Part shown: piece after piece, positions 1-9,663 of the stretch
Numbering within the stretch: position 1 is the first letter of the stretch
Layout of the letters: each line of letters opens with the position of its first letter
Assembly (NCBI RefSeq): GCF_022965805.1
Contig: NC_133102.1
Location: 4,844,885-4,908,884 of the forward strand
DNA length: 64,000 nucleotides
Reading direction: 5' to 3'
Source: Primulina eburnea
Lineage: Eukaryota; Streptophyta; Magnoliopsida; Lamiales; Gesneriaceae
Notes under the pieces: model-generated
The model's database searches: none
Seen by the model: the letters and a program-made list of their open reading frames with translations, nothing else
Told to the model about the DNA's origin: nothing
Translations under genes and position numbers: made by a program

Positions 1-1
1 T

Positions 2-265
2 GGAATATGTACAGCAAAACGAGGAGTTTTTCCAAATAATTTGGAAGAAGAGTTACCCAAGATTGCTGGAAGAGATTTTTCCAGAAGAATCTTAATCTTA
101 TGTAAAGGGATTAAGATGACTGAAATCATGATTGGCGGTGCTGGACAAACACCTTGGTACAAGGTAAAGACACCACCAATTTATTTTCATGATACAGGAG
201 CTGACATATTGATTTCCTACAAATGTTCAAATCCTATACACAGGAAAATGAGACTAGAAGATTAG
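2..265 (+). pseudogene. Pararetroviral aspartic protease segment, out of frame with the RT
   Basis: Frame 2 is open from the window edge to a stop at 263-265. It carries the retropepsin active-site motif DTGA in the context FHDTGADILISYKC at about 209-250. The protease would process the viral polyprotein. In caulimovirids it continues in frame with the RT, but here the RT reads in frame 1 from about 223. The break therefore lies in roughly 215-265, just after the active-site region. The 5' side is truncated by the window. Confidence 0.7.
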
Positions 266-1920
266 TATTCACAACACCATGTGCTCACAAAATCATAGTC
301 CAGAGACTTCGTGAGGCATTTTATAGAAAATTGCCAATCCAGTTCCGCAGCAAGCGTGGTGATTCAGGAAAACTTCTGAACCCAAAAATGAAGGATTCAA
401 GACGGTTTGGAGAAACAATGCTCCAGTTAAGAGCAGATAAAGAACTCCAACCAGAAGATATAGAATGCCTTAAGATAACTCTACACACAAATGAAGTAGA
501 GTTTGAATCTAAGGTATCACTGGAAGATGTCAAGAAGAGGATCAAAGAAAATTATAACGAAGATCCCTTGGCATGGTGGGACAGAAATCAACTCAGGGCT
601 TGCCTTAAAATCAAGGAAGGCAAAGAGTATGAATTTGTCCGTTGTAAACCCATCTCAATGAACATCATTGATCAAAGGGATATGCAGATTATAATCAAGG
701 AACATTTGGACCTTGGATTAATCAAAGCAGGTATGTCACCATATAGCAGTCTAGGTTTTCTGGTAAGAAACCATGGTGAAATTAAACGAGGAAAACCCAG
801 ATTGGTTATTAATTATCAAGAAATTAATAAGATTCTGGAGTTTGATGGGTATTTTATACCTAGTAGAGAACACTTGATTAGTTGCATTCGCAATGCCAAG
901 ATATTCTCTAAATTTGATTGCAAGTCTGGATTCTATCAGATTCGGATGCAGGAAGAAAGCAAGAAATTCACAGCTTTCTCCACACCTCAAGGACATTATA
1001 TTTGGGAAGTATTACCAATGGGATTGGCTAACTCACCCCAAATATTTCAAAGAAAGATGGATAATCTTTTCAAAGATTATTTCAAGTTTATGTTTGTTTA
1101 CATCGACGATGTTTTAATAGCATCCAAAGATATGAATGAACATGTTAAACATTTGGAGATTTTCTCTAATGTTTGCAAGAAAGAAGGACTGGTTTTATCT
1201 GAAAAGAAAGCAGTCATTGCTACAAGAAAGATTGAATTCCTCGGAATTGAAATCGATGAGTCAGGAATAATTCTGCAAGAGCACATAGTAGAAAAAGTGC
1301 AGAATTTTCCAGAAAATCTCAAAGACAAGAAGCAACTTCAAAGTTTTTTAGGGGTTGTTAATTTTGCTGGGATGTTTATTAAAAACCTAGCAAAACACAG
1401 GAAGGTGTTCAGTCCATTATTGAAAAAGGATGCTAGATTTATATGGACAGACGAACACACAAAAGGACTTATCCATTTAAAGAAGGTTTGCAAAAATCTT
1501 CCAAAGATGGCTATTCCTCAAGACGAGGATGATCTGGTATTATATACCGATGCCAGTGATCATTGGTGGGCTGCAGTATTAACAAAGCTCACACCAGATG
1601 GAGAACAACCATGCAGATATTGTAGTGGGTTATTCTCAGATGCAGAAGCCATAAGATGGCATATCAACGAAAAGGAATTTTATGCAGTAAAGAGGGCTTT
1701 TGAAAAATGGTCATTATTTTTACTTGCAAAGAAATTCACTTTGAAAGTTGATAACACTCAAGTTAAAGCCTTTTTGAGGAATAGAATTGAGTCTAAACCG
1801 GAGAAGGCTAGATTATTACGATGGCAAGCTTTATGTCAAAATTATATTTTTGATATTATGATAATAAAATCTCATGAAAATATTCTTGCAGATTTTTTAA
1901 CAAGAGATGGACAGCATTGA
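223..1920 (+). CDS. Pararetroviral reverse transcriptase / RNase H
   Basis: The 565-codon ORF holds a complete RT and RNase H. The first ATG in the frame is at 223, but it is probably an internal methionine of a once longer polyprotein cut by the frameshift described upstream. RT landmarks: GKPRLVINYQEIN near residue 188, KFDCKSGFYQI near 229, the catalytic YIDD near 292, and the usual FLG segment near 340. RNase H landmarks: LYTDAS near 443, NEKEFYAV near 486, and a C-terminal ADFLTR. In caulimovirids this enzyme copies the pregenomic RNA in the cytoplasm. The stop (1918-1920) overlaps the start of the next ORF (1907), a compact viral arrangement. No internal stop is present, so the integration is not very old or this part has been spared. 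Confidence 0.88.
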   Translation: MFKSYTQENETRRLVFTTPCAHKIIVQRLREAFYRKLPIQFRSKRGDSGKLLNPKMKDSRRFGETMLQLRADKELQPEDIECLKITLHTNEVEFESKVSLEDVKKRIKENYNEDPLAWWDRNQLRACLKIKEGKEYEFVRCKPISMNIIDQRDMQIIIKEHLDLGLIKAGMSPYSSLGFLVRNHGEIKRGKPRLVINYQEINKILEFDGYFIPSREHLISCIRNAKIFSKFDCKSGFYQIRMQEESKKFTAFSTPQGHYIWEVLPMGLANSPQIFQRKMDNLFKDYFKFMFVYIDDVLIASKDMNEHVKHLEIFSNVCKKEGLVLSEKKAVIATRKIEFLGIEIDESGIILQEHIVEKVQNFPENLKDKKQLQSFLGVVNFAGMFIKNLAKHRKVFSPLLKKDARFIWTDEHTKGLIHLKKVCKNLPKMAIPQDEDDLVLYTDASDHWWAAVLTKLTPDGEQPCRYCSGLFSDAEAIRWHINEKEFYAVKRAFEKWSLFLLAKKFTLKVDNTQVKAFLRNRIESKPEKARLLRWQALCQNYIFDIMIIKSHENILADFLTRDGQH

Positions 1921-3253
1921 CATCGATGCTATTATCAAGATGCAGAGGCATTTGAGGGAACACCTTGAAATGCTTCAAACCGAGTTCAACAAGTTAGCTG
2001 TTAACGCAGAAGTTGCGGGAAGGCTACAACAAGCTGATAAGAGAATTGTCTCTGATCGAATTACAGGATGTTTACAGGCATATACTCAGTTATGGTCTGT
2101 AACGCAAAGGCCTATCCTCCAGGGCATTGAGAGACCACTGGTTTCTCAAATGGAGAGTTTTCGAGTACAGGACTCTATACCTGTAGCGGGGGATTCAAAT
2201 ACCCCTTGCACAAGTGTTAAGTCGGGATCATCACGAGATGAGTCGGCTGAAACAAAAATTGAGACTCCTGATCCTTATCTTGAGTCCTCAAGCCAACCCT
2301 TCACCTCGGGGATTGAAGAGGGAGAGATCAACCTTAGGCCTCGTATTGACAAAGGCAAAGCTAAGGTTGGTACTAATGAAGGTGTAATTTCTCCATTTCA
2401 GGTTTATCAGCAGAATTGGGAGAAATTAAAAACACGTATTGGCATTAACCCAGCTACAAATAGGGTTGATGTTTCAGGAAAATATCCAAGGGTATGGATG
2501 AAACCTAATTCATATCCCAAGGAGGTTAAAGCTTGGTATGAATTTGGGGCTCTTGCCTCAGTTTATACTACATCACCCAGCTTTCCGGAAATCTCAGGTT
2601 TACCAAAGTGGATCCAGGAAGCTGTTCACGAGACTTGGGCAAACAATGATTATTTGTCCAGAGGAGATGTTTTGGAGCTATACTTCTTTAGTGCAGCACC
2701 AGAACCAGCAGGGAAAGGTTCTCACGAAGCCTTTCATTTCATCAAGCTAAGGAGGCCGGATACAAATGTCCAAAAATTTATCAAGGATCCTCCAACAGAA
2801 GAAACACCCCTGGTTGCTTCAATCACTGAAGATGACATTTCTACCAGAAGAGCTTGGGGTTTATGGTTCTGTCTTACTGAGATGGACAAAGTCAAGTTTC
2901 CGTTCAAGTTCTACAATCATTCAGTGAACGGATCATTCCTGTTGAATACCATGACAGGAAAAACAACAAGTTTCGCAGAAGATTTATTTGAAAAGAAAAG
3001 AAATCTCTTGTGGAACAGCAAGCTACCGGCAAGCAAAGAGACTCGCCGAAAGTTCTGTAATATGGCACACATAGGAAGATGGTCGGAGAACATCTGCTCT
3101 GAATGCCAAATACAGAAAGAACCAGAGTTCGGTAAAGGTTTCAAACCAAGATCTGATCGGAAGCATTTTACCGAAGCAAGGACAAGTGGGGAAGGACCAC
3201 ATGCACATTTTCCTCGAGGATACAAAAAACCGAAGATTCCTCGACAAAATTAA
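1907..3253 (+). CDS. Pararetroviral 3' ORF (transactivator-like or ORF2 of unknown function)
   Basis: This 448-residue ORF overlaps the RT ORF by 14 nt. The N-terminal 60 residues are helical with spaced leucines and could form a coiled coil. Residues 80-165 are polar and low in complexity. A denser, possibly globular region spans about 170-375, starting FQVYQQNWEKLKTRIG and rich in aromatic residues. The tail is basic and includes the pair CSEC near residue 403. By position it corresponds to ORF VI (transactivator/viroplasmin) of caulimo-, solendo- or cavemoviruses, or to ORF2 of florendoviruses. I could not identify a diagnostic motif that decides between them. The frame is intact. Confidence 0.6.
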   Translation: MDSIDIDAIIKMQRHLREHLEMLQTEFNKLAVNAEVAGRLQQADKRIVSDRITGCLQAYTQLWSVTQRPILQGIERPLVSQMESFRVQDSIPVAGDSNTPCTSVKSGSSRDESAETKIETPDPYLESSSQPFTSGIEEGEINLRPRIDKGKAKVGTNEGVISPFQVYQQNWEKLKTRIGINPATNRVDVSGKYPRVWMKPNSYPKEVKAWYEFGALASVYTTSPSFPEISGLPKWIQEAVHETWANNDYLSRGDVLELYFFSAAPEPAGKGSHEAFHFIKLRRPDTNVQKFIKDPPTEETPLVASITEDDISTRRAWGLWFCLTEMDKVKFPFKFYNHSVNGSFLLNTMTGKTTSFAEDLFEKKRNLLWNSKLPASKETRRKFCNMAHIGRWSENICSECQIQKEPEFGKGFKPRSDRKHFTEARTSGEGPHAHFPRGYKKPKIPRQN

Positions 3254-3503
3254 AAGGGACATGTGACCCTCCATTAGAAAAAGCAGGACCACTACCATGT
3301 GAGTGGTAGAATCAAGACAACCACTAATTAGTGGTAAAGGACAAATAGACCACCAATAACAAATGGTGGATGACTCAGCAAAGCATTGGATACCAATCTA
3401 AAAGGAATCCAATAAGTAAAAGTAAATTAACTGGTCCCGAAAATTCATCCATAAATAAGGACAGAAAGGAAACCAGTTAACACACCAGAATCAAAACTTA
3501 AAA

Positions 3504-3704
3504 ATGTATCGCGTATATTTGAAAGTTTTGAAAAGAAGGATAACATACAAGAGGAAAGAGGCAGAAGCTCTTAAATGGTTAGTAAATCATTTCAAAGAGT
3601 ATAAAAAAGATGAAATTACTGCCGATATCCTGGAAACTCATCGTCAATGGTATCTAAAAGAGATAAAGGAGGATGAGAAGTTAATGTCCAGATTAATAAT
3701 CTAG
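3504..3704 (+). CDS. Small ORF in the pararetroviral intergenic region
   Basis: This is a 66-codon ATG ORF, lysine- and glutamate-rich and largely helical in composition, starting about 50 nt downstream of a weak TATA-like ATAAATAA (3451). It lies upstream of the stronger TATA box at 3797. It could be a short viral ORF or a chance reading frame. I recognise no family. Confidence 0.3.
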   Translation: MYRVYLKVLKRRITYKRKEAEALKWLVNHFKEYKKDEITADILETHRQWYLKEIKEDEKLMSRLII

Positions 3705-3796
3705 ACAGGGACCCTTCAACCACTACATGGTCCCCAAACAAGCTGTAAAGGCTAATGAAGATTTGAAATCCGAGTTTCAAATCCGAAAGAGCCTTC

Positions 3797-3804
3797 TATA
3801 AATA
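3797..3804 (+). promoter_or_regulatory. Viral TATA box (35S-like promoter)
   Basis: TATAAATA lies between the last viral ORF and the poly(A) signals, where caulimovirids place the promoter of the pregenomic RNA. Confidence 0.6.
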
Positions 3805-3958
3805 AAGCCGGAAGAAGGAAGTGAAGATCATCAAATATTTTCTGCATTTCTTTCATACAAGGTTGTAATATTTTCTTTCAGGTTTTATGTGTATTAAGAG
3901 TTCAGCTACGATAAGTAGCTAAAACAAGTTTCTCCTCCTCTACAGGAGGTTACTATGT

Positions 3959-3986
3959 AATAAATAAATGTTTGTGTTTGAATAAA
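3959..3986 (+). terminator. Viral poly(A) signals
   Basis: AATAAA occurs at 3959-3964 and again at 3981-3986, about 155-190 nt after the TATA box. In pararetroviruses the signal sits inside the terminal redundancy and is bypassed on the first pass. Confidence 0.45.
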
Positions 3987-4557
3987 AGAGATCTTTGCTC
4001 TTAGCCCCTATCATGTATTATTTTCAAAAATTTGATCTTTTGCTGTACGCTCTAAGGTAGGAAACGAATTAGAGCTGTGCTAAGTATTGCTGAAGGAATC
4101 TGCTTAGTAACCATCGGTTGCGATCGTGTGGTTGGACTGTGAGGAGCAGTTCGTAAAAAACGGTGGATACAACCCGGTGGTACTCTAGTCAAAAAGGTAA
4201 AAGATTCAATTTATTTTACGGAAGCATGATGGGCCTTTTACTACAAAAAAAGAAATCAATTATTTAAAATAAAGATATAAGGGCAAACTTGGAAATTTGA
4301 AGGATATGGGGAGGTGAAACAAAGTTTTAATGGGGTAGGGAGTAAAGAGGAAGTTGAGAATGGAAATAGGGAGTTTTTGACAAAATCCCCAAAAATTATC
4401 GTTCAAATATTCATTTTTGAGAAACGTCTAAATCAAAACATAAATCATATAGTATATTTTAATACAATTGTTCAATCTCCAAATTTCACATTCAATATAT
4501 TTTTCAAAAATTAAATTAAATATTTCAAGCAAGAATTATAGCATTCCAAGTAAGGTA

Positions 4558-4737
4558 AAAACTTGTGTGAGACGGTCTCACGGGTCGTATTTTGTGAGAC
4601 AGATCTTTATTTGGATAATCTATGACAAAGTATTACTTTTTATGCTAAGAATATTATTTTTTATTGTGAATATGAGTAGGGTTGACCCGTCTCACAGATT
4701 GTGATCCGTGAGACGATCTCAAATGAGACCTATTCTC
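4558..4737 (+). repeat. GAGACGGTCTC MITE-like element, copy 1
   Basis: The element is about 180 bp. It starts AAAACTTGTGTGAGACGGTC and ends with GTGAGACGATCTC...GAGACC. The ends are inverted repeats built on TGTGAGACGGTCTCACGG, which is itself nearly a palindrome. The middle carries two TATTACTTTTTATG-type AT-rich blocks and GTTGACCCGTCTCAC. The same unit recurs about 15 times in this window on both strands. No coding capacity. Copies are listed below. Confidence 0.85.
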
Positions 4738-5076
4738 CAAGTAATTGTACGATGTTTTTTCGTAAAATAAGGAAAAAAAAAAAGGTGCAAATATAAAATG
4801 AGTTGGTTTATTAAATAAATAATTGGATATAAATATTGGGCTTTAATATATGGGACTCTGTATTTTTTTAACATATTCAAGTCCACTTAGTTTTAAATTG
4901 TTCTACACAGGCCCAATTGAATTTCAATAGATATTAATGGATCATCAAAACGCTTCCGATTGGGTTCACTCAAGTACAGAATAAGCCTGCCAAAAAATGA
5001 AGAAAAATTTCATCATATTATGATTACCATGGACTAATAACATAACATCATAGGATGCAACCTTGAGATAATATCC
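4738..5076. other. AT-rich intergenic DNA
   Basis: AT-rich sequence with a purine run near 4771. I see no gene here. Confidence 0.6.
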
Positions 5077-5411
5077 CGTTGAGTGTAATAATTGTCTCTG
5101 TTTGGTAGAGCGATCGAACCATAATACTTGAGTTGTTGTGCTATTTAAAAGATTTGAGCTGCACCATTACTACTAGCTTTAGCTTTTGGTAAAGCGCTTG
5201 GTCCTACAATTGGTATCAGAGCCAAGGTCACGGGTTCGATTCCCATTGATGGCAAGGAGTGCAATTATTGGGAGAGAGATTGTTGGGTGCAATAATTGTG
5301 AGCGATCGAACCTTAATGTTTGAGCTGATGTGCGGTTTAAAAGATTTGAATTGCACCATTACTACTAGCTATAGCTTTTGGTAAAGCGACAAGCGCTCGA
5401 TTCTATATACA
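5077..5411 (+). mobile_element. TRIM retroelement (miniature LTR element), copy A
   Basis: Two direct repeats of about 132 bp (5077-5208 and 5281-5411) flank only 72 bp. Both share GCGATCGAACC, the phrase AAAGATTTGA, TTGCACCATTACTACTAGCT or close variants, and GCTTTTGGTAAAGCG. The left repeat ends CCTACA and is followed two bases later by TGGTATCAGAGCC (5211-5223), the primer-binding site complementary to plant initiator tRNA-Met. The right repeat starts TGTTGGGTGC and is preceded by a purine tract GGGAGAGAGA (5270-5279), a polypurine tract. This is the minimal layout of a terminal-repeat retrotransposon in miniature. No clear target duplication was found. Confidence 0.75.
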
Positions 5412-5513
5412 TGTAAGCTAGCATCTCAATAACCGTACTACAAAGCACATCGATCAAACGACGGTTGTATTTTTTATTTTGGATATATCGGTAGACGATA
5501 TCAATAGGTAGAG

Positions 5514-5516
<3 letters not shown>

Positions 5517-5596
<80 letters not shown>
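5517..5596. repeat. (TA)n microsatellite
   Basis: About 80 bp of pure TA dinucleotides. It generates spurious repetitive ORFs on both strands. Confidence 0.95.
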
Positions 5597-5598
<2 letters not shown>

Positions 5599-6398
5599 TA
5601 TGAATTGTGGCGATTTCCTTTATCTGGACAATGACTTGCATTGAATTTTGAATTTGTTTTTTGAACAAGTTTTGGAGATAATATTTGAATCACTTGTGAA
5701 AGTTTGTAAGAAAAGGGGTCGGATTTATTTTGACAAAAAATAATATGAAACTAAATGTACACACATAATACGAAATAGTTATATAATATTCGATACGAAT
5801 TTTAGTATAATACAATTTTTCGCTCCATCCATATGTTAGTCGAATCTATGTTAAACCTTGAATAATATTTTTCATATGTTTTAATAATATAATATGTTCA
5901 GTTTTTTTTTTATCATTTAATAAATCTCACGTATTTTTATTTTGAATTATAAGGGGAATGTTACTCTAGTCGGAAAATAGATTGACCCTTAGTAGACCTA
6001 TCATATAATTGGAACATATGGTGAAATCCATTTCCTAAGTTTAAGTATTGAGTTTTATTTACTAAATCCATTTATCTCATGCTAACAAGTCCAATTTTTT
6101 CAACTTTTTTGTTAAAGTTGGCATTGAAAGTGATAATTTTACTAACTCAATAAAGGTCAAGGTTTTGTATTATTTTAAAATAAAATTTTTATGATAAATT
6201 TTTCAAAAACCAAAACAAAGATTTTTTTTTTTATGTAGTAGTTGGTTTGACCAATGTTGGATTTCGACAGACATAACCATATCCAACTTATCTAATCCAT
6301 CTTAAAAAGGATTTGTTAATTTCCACGAATAGATGACCATGGATCGATTTTTTTTCTTATTTAAAAAAAAAACAAGAAGTTCACATGTAATTTTAAAA
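5597..6398. other. AT-rich intergenic DNA
   Basis: No gene, RNA or clear repeat boundary seen. Confidence 0.6.
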
Positions 6399-6542
6399 AG
6401 AGTAGGTCTCTTTTGAAACGATCTCACGAATCTGTGAGATGGGTCAACCATATCGATATTCACAATAAAAAGTAATATTCTTAACATAAAAAATAATATT
6501 TTTTCAACACGAAGTGAGAGACCGTCTTACACAAGTTTTTGC
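6399..6542 (-). repeat. GAGACGGTCTC MITE-like element, copy 2 (internally deleted)
   Basis: Inverted copy. The segment between the central AT blocks and the CGTCTCAC end is shortened relative to copy 1. Confidence 0.75.
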
Positions 6543-6750
6543 CTTTTAAAAAAGTTACATTTTGTTCATACGTATCTCAAATCCTTTCTTTGTTTTGAAT
6601 TCCATCTAGGTTATAATTTTTCGACACAATTTTCTCAAAATCTTACCATGACATTTGTTTCTTGGTTAATATCGAACAGTGGTTGGCCGTTCAGACACAA
6701 TAGTATATTTAAAAAACTTTCTTATTATAAATAGACAACGATGATTTTAA

Positions 6751-6948
6751 GGAAAGTTGGTGAAAAATCCCCAATCAAAACATTTTTTTGGGTTCACTCC
6801 CTATCCACAAAATTGTGGTATTATGTCATATAAAATGTGGTATATTTCATGTGGAAATGTGGTACACTTCACGTGGATATGTGGTACTAAAAAAGTATCC
6901 AGGGACTGAACACAAAAAAAATCGACGGCTGGAGGGCCAATTTCCCAA
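6751..6948 (-). repeat. GGGAA-ended MITE-like repeat, copy A
   Basis: This 198-bp unit matches 55964-56165 in inverted orientation. Shared parts are the ends (GGAAAGTTGG / TTTCCC), AAAATCCCCAATC, ACAAAATTGTGGTATTATG, and two repeats of a module reading CCACATTTCCACATGAAGT on the other strand. Non-coding. Confidence 0.75.
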
Positions 6949-7560
6949 TGATCTTACATGAGATATTATTGAATGACAGATGAATTTTTATGAAAAGCCT
7001 TTGAGCAGTCTGATGATAAAAGTATGTCAAAGTTATGTTGGCAATAAGCATTCCACATGGTGCCAAATGATTATTACAGATGCTAAAGTTTTAAGGTAAA
7101 TCTTTGGTGAATCAAAGAATAGGCGTTTTAAGCTGTAATAATGATCAATTGCACATGAAGATGGCTAAACAAATCACACTTTTATGCTTTAGTATAATAT
7201 GTGTATATATATACTAAAGAATTCATATACCTGAGAATTATAAGCGATGCATATACCTACATACTGGTCGGATTTCGGAGCAAAAAAATACTCATAAACA
7301 AGCATCAAATATCATACATACACTAATGAAAATATAGATTTGTGTACCCTCCTGGTCTGGATACCGTGTTAGATATCGGCTTTTTTTGGGAAGCTTGAAC
7401 TCATTACTGGTGTACCAACAATAATTTTACATTGTTTTACTGGGGGTTTATACTTTAACAAGGAGTTGACAGAGTTTTACGTGCTAAATCTCAGGTAAAG
7501 TTGAAATCTTTTTTTCCTTCACCAAACTTTAACTACTCAGTGTCCCACCTACAGTTCTCA
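6949..7560. other. Upstream region of the b561/DOMON gene
   Basis: AT-rich, no ORF. It leads into the promoter of the gene at 7686. Confidence 0.55.
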
Positions 7561-7563
7561 CTC

Positions 7564-7573
7564 TATAATATAA
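7564..7573 (+). promoter_or_regulatory. Probable TATA box of the b561/DOMON gene
   Basis: TATAATATAA lies about 120 nt upstream of the chosen ATG (7686) and 40 nt upstream of the first in-frame ATG (7608). Confidence 0.45.
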
Positions 7574-7685
7574 GCCTCCTCTCCATTAAACACTGCCTCA
7601 TTTTTTAATGTTTCCTATTTTTCACAACCTCAGTTCTCGATTTTCTTATATGAATCCAAGATTTCAGTTTCATAATATACTCAGA

Positions 7686-9105
7686 ATGTTGAAACTTGTA
7701 TTGATCTTTAGTGTTCTGCTTTCGCTGCATGGGTTATCCTATGCCCAGTCATGTGCAACATACAACTTTGCTAGCAATCAAGTTTTCAGTTCCTGCAATG
7801 ATCTCCCATATCTGAACTCTTTTCTACACTGGGATTATGACCAATCTGCTAAAACAGTTAGAATCGCCTATAGACACACAGGGGTTTCGTCCTCAGATTG
7901 GGTGGCGTGGGCCATTAATCCGAATTTTCGAGGCATGGTTGGGGCTCAAGCACTCGTGGCTTTTCAGAAATCTGATGGAACGGTTAGAGCTTACACAGCA
8001 CCTGTCGATAGTTATCAGAGTCAGTTACAGGAAGGAGATTTGAGTTTTCCAGTCTCAGATTTATCGGCAACTTACTCGGGAAATGAAATTGTGATATTTG
8101 CTACATTGAAGCTTGATAATCTCAGCTCTACTGTCAACCAGGTGTGGCAAGAAGGTTTTCTTTCAAACGATTCTCCGGCTGCCCACTCTACTTCTGGACC
8201 TAATGTCCAATCCATGGGAACTCTAGACCTTATTTCAGGAGAGACAGGTACAAGAACAGAAGTCAGAAACTCCAAAACAAAGAGAAGAAACGTGAGTTCT
8301 TAAATTCTTACTTCATAATATCAAGAAAGCAGTGCTAATTATTGTACTCCAACTTGGTTAAACTGTAAATCTGACAGTGCTCAGTGAATGTTCAGATTCA
8401 TGGTTTATTGAACTCAATAAGCTGGGGGATCATGATTCCCTTTGGTGCCATGATAGCAAGGTACCTAAAGGTGTTTCCTACAGCAGATCCAGCATGGTTT
8501 TACCTTCACTCAACGTGCCAAACCTCAGGTTATATTATCGGAGTTGTAGGCTGGGCTACAGGTCTCCAACTCGGAAGCCAGTCTCATGGAATTCAATTCA
8601 CATCTCACAGAATCATCGGGATAATTCTCTTTTCTATAGCAACCCTCCAGGTACCATACAATTCCATTTGAACTCGCACTCCACCCGTTCAAACTCAACA
8701 ATCTAAAGTCAAGAAAAGTCAAAATAGTTTCTTGAACCTTTTGAAAAGTGTTCCTAACATCTCCTTTGAACACAGGTGTTGGCTTTGCTTCTAAGGCCAA
8801 AAAAGAATCACAAGTACAGATCTTACTGGAACATCTACCACCATGTCCTTGGATATTCCATCACAGTACTAGGCATCATCAACATTTTCAAAGGGTTCAA
8901 CATCTTACATCCAGACGAGAAATGGAAGACAACATATATAGGAATCTTGGTGGGTTTGGCCTTTGTTGCAGCAATCATGGAAGTATATACATGGTATGTA
9001 GTGTTGAACAGAAAGAAGACTTCTAACCCGCATAAATTGCACAATGAGATAAATGGAACAAATGGATACCATGGGTATGGAACACGGGCACATGATAGAG
9101 CATGA
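7686..9105 (+). CDS. Cytochrome b561 and DOMON domain-containing protein
   Basis: Exons 7686-8291, 8396-8650 and 8776-9105 join in phase 0 to 396 residues, the usual family length. An in-frame ATG at 7608 would add 26 residues. I chose 7686 because it puts the hydrophobic signal peptide ([20 protein letters not shown]) at the N-terminus. The DOMON domain (about residues 25-175) has the usual early cysteines. The b561 part has five predicted membrane segments with heme-ligand histidines in HGLLN, YLHSTC, SHRIIG and HHVLGY. It resembles Arabidopsis At3g25290/At4g12980. These proteins pass ascorbate-derived electrons across the plasma membrane to apoplastic acceptors. All introns have GT-AG ends. 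The basic linker before exon 2 is ordinary for the family. Confidence 0.92.
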
Positions 9106-9663
9106 AAAAGAGTGCTTTAAACAGAGGTCGCTCATTTTGTCCATATGTTAGTTTTCTGATCTTTTGTGTTTCCAAGCTGGAGTGCCTATCCTTATTTTTC
9201 AGACTTGATATAAAGTGTCACATTATATGTTTTGCAGGAATGAGCAGTTGATACCAGTTTTTGTTGTCCTTCCAATAAGTATTCGTGTAGGTTTTGTGTT
9301 GAATCTATTACTTCTTTGTTGTATGAGAGTGTGCTTCTTTTTGTTATTTAAATTGTAAGAGTTCCTGTTTTCCATGTTATACACAAGATAAAGAATAGAT
9401 AAAAAAAATCGCAAGAACCCATCAACAAAATTGGATACTCAGTAGATCAAATTAAAACATCCCATGAATTTCTTTTTAAATAAGGTTGTGCCACACAAGG
9501 CCTCCAAACATCAGAAATAACGACAAGTATATAGAAACATGAGATCTCACTAACAGTTGTGGTTGTCTATCATTTCACAAAAGGGCATGAGGATAGGATA
9601 AGGCTTATAGAAAAAAGAAACTCAACTCTTGTTCAAATTTTCAGGATTTTGGTTGGCACCCCC
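9106..9663. other. Convergent 3' flanks
   Basis: This space separates two convergent genes and presumably holds both 3' UTRs. I see no further ORF. Confidence 0.55.

Larger units (their letters stand above)
1..4230 (+). mobile_element. Endogenous plant pararetrovirus (Caulimoviridae) segment, 3' half
   Basis: The order seen is aspartic protease, reverse transcriptase, RNase H, a second ORF overlapping the stop of the first, then a non-coding region with TATA box and poly(A) signals. This is the 3' half of a caulimovirid genome. There is no integrase, which separates it from Ty3 retrotransposons. The protease and RT are now in different frames, so this copy looks like an integrated, decaying one. 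The left end lies outside the window. The right end is placed near 4230 only because recognisable leader-like sequence fades there. The genus is uncertain: florendovirus-like (polyprotein plus an ORF2 of unknown function) and solendo/cavemovirus-like (RT ORF followed by a transactivator) both fit. Confidence 0.8.
3254..4230 (+). other. Pararetroviral intergenic region
   Basis: This is non-coding viral sequence after the last ORF. It contains two possible TATA boxes (near 3450 and at 3797-3804), a short ORF between them, and poly(A) signals at 3959-3964 and 3981-3986. The spacing of about 130 nt from the expected start of transcription to the first poly(A) signal fits the terminally redundant transcript of pararetroviruses. 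No clear initiator-tRNA primer-binding site was seen inside it. Confidence 0.55.

Noticed and set aside
3..95. Frame-3 stretch ending at 93-95 as the C-terminus of a viral coat protein overlapping the protease
   Set aside because: It is only 30 codons at the window edge, has no recognisable motif and cannot be judged without upstream sequence.
5211..5245. TGGTATCAGAGCC plus GGTTCGATTCC as a tRNA gene or tRNA-derived SINE
   Set aside because: No acceptor stem or anticodon arm can be formed. The motif sits exactly between two direct repeats as a retroelement primer-binding site.
5454..5693. 79-codon minus-strand ORF of repeated Ile-Tyr
   Set aside because: It is only the translation of the (TA)n microsatellite. 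The same holds for repeat-derived ORFs at 18229-18564 and 37326-37526.
7608..7685. 26-residue N-terminal extension of the b561/DOMON protein
   Set aside because: It would place a hydrophilic stretch before the signal peptide. Kept only as an alternative start.
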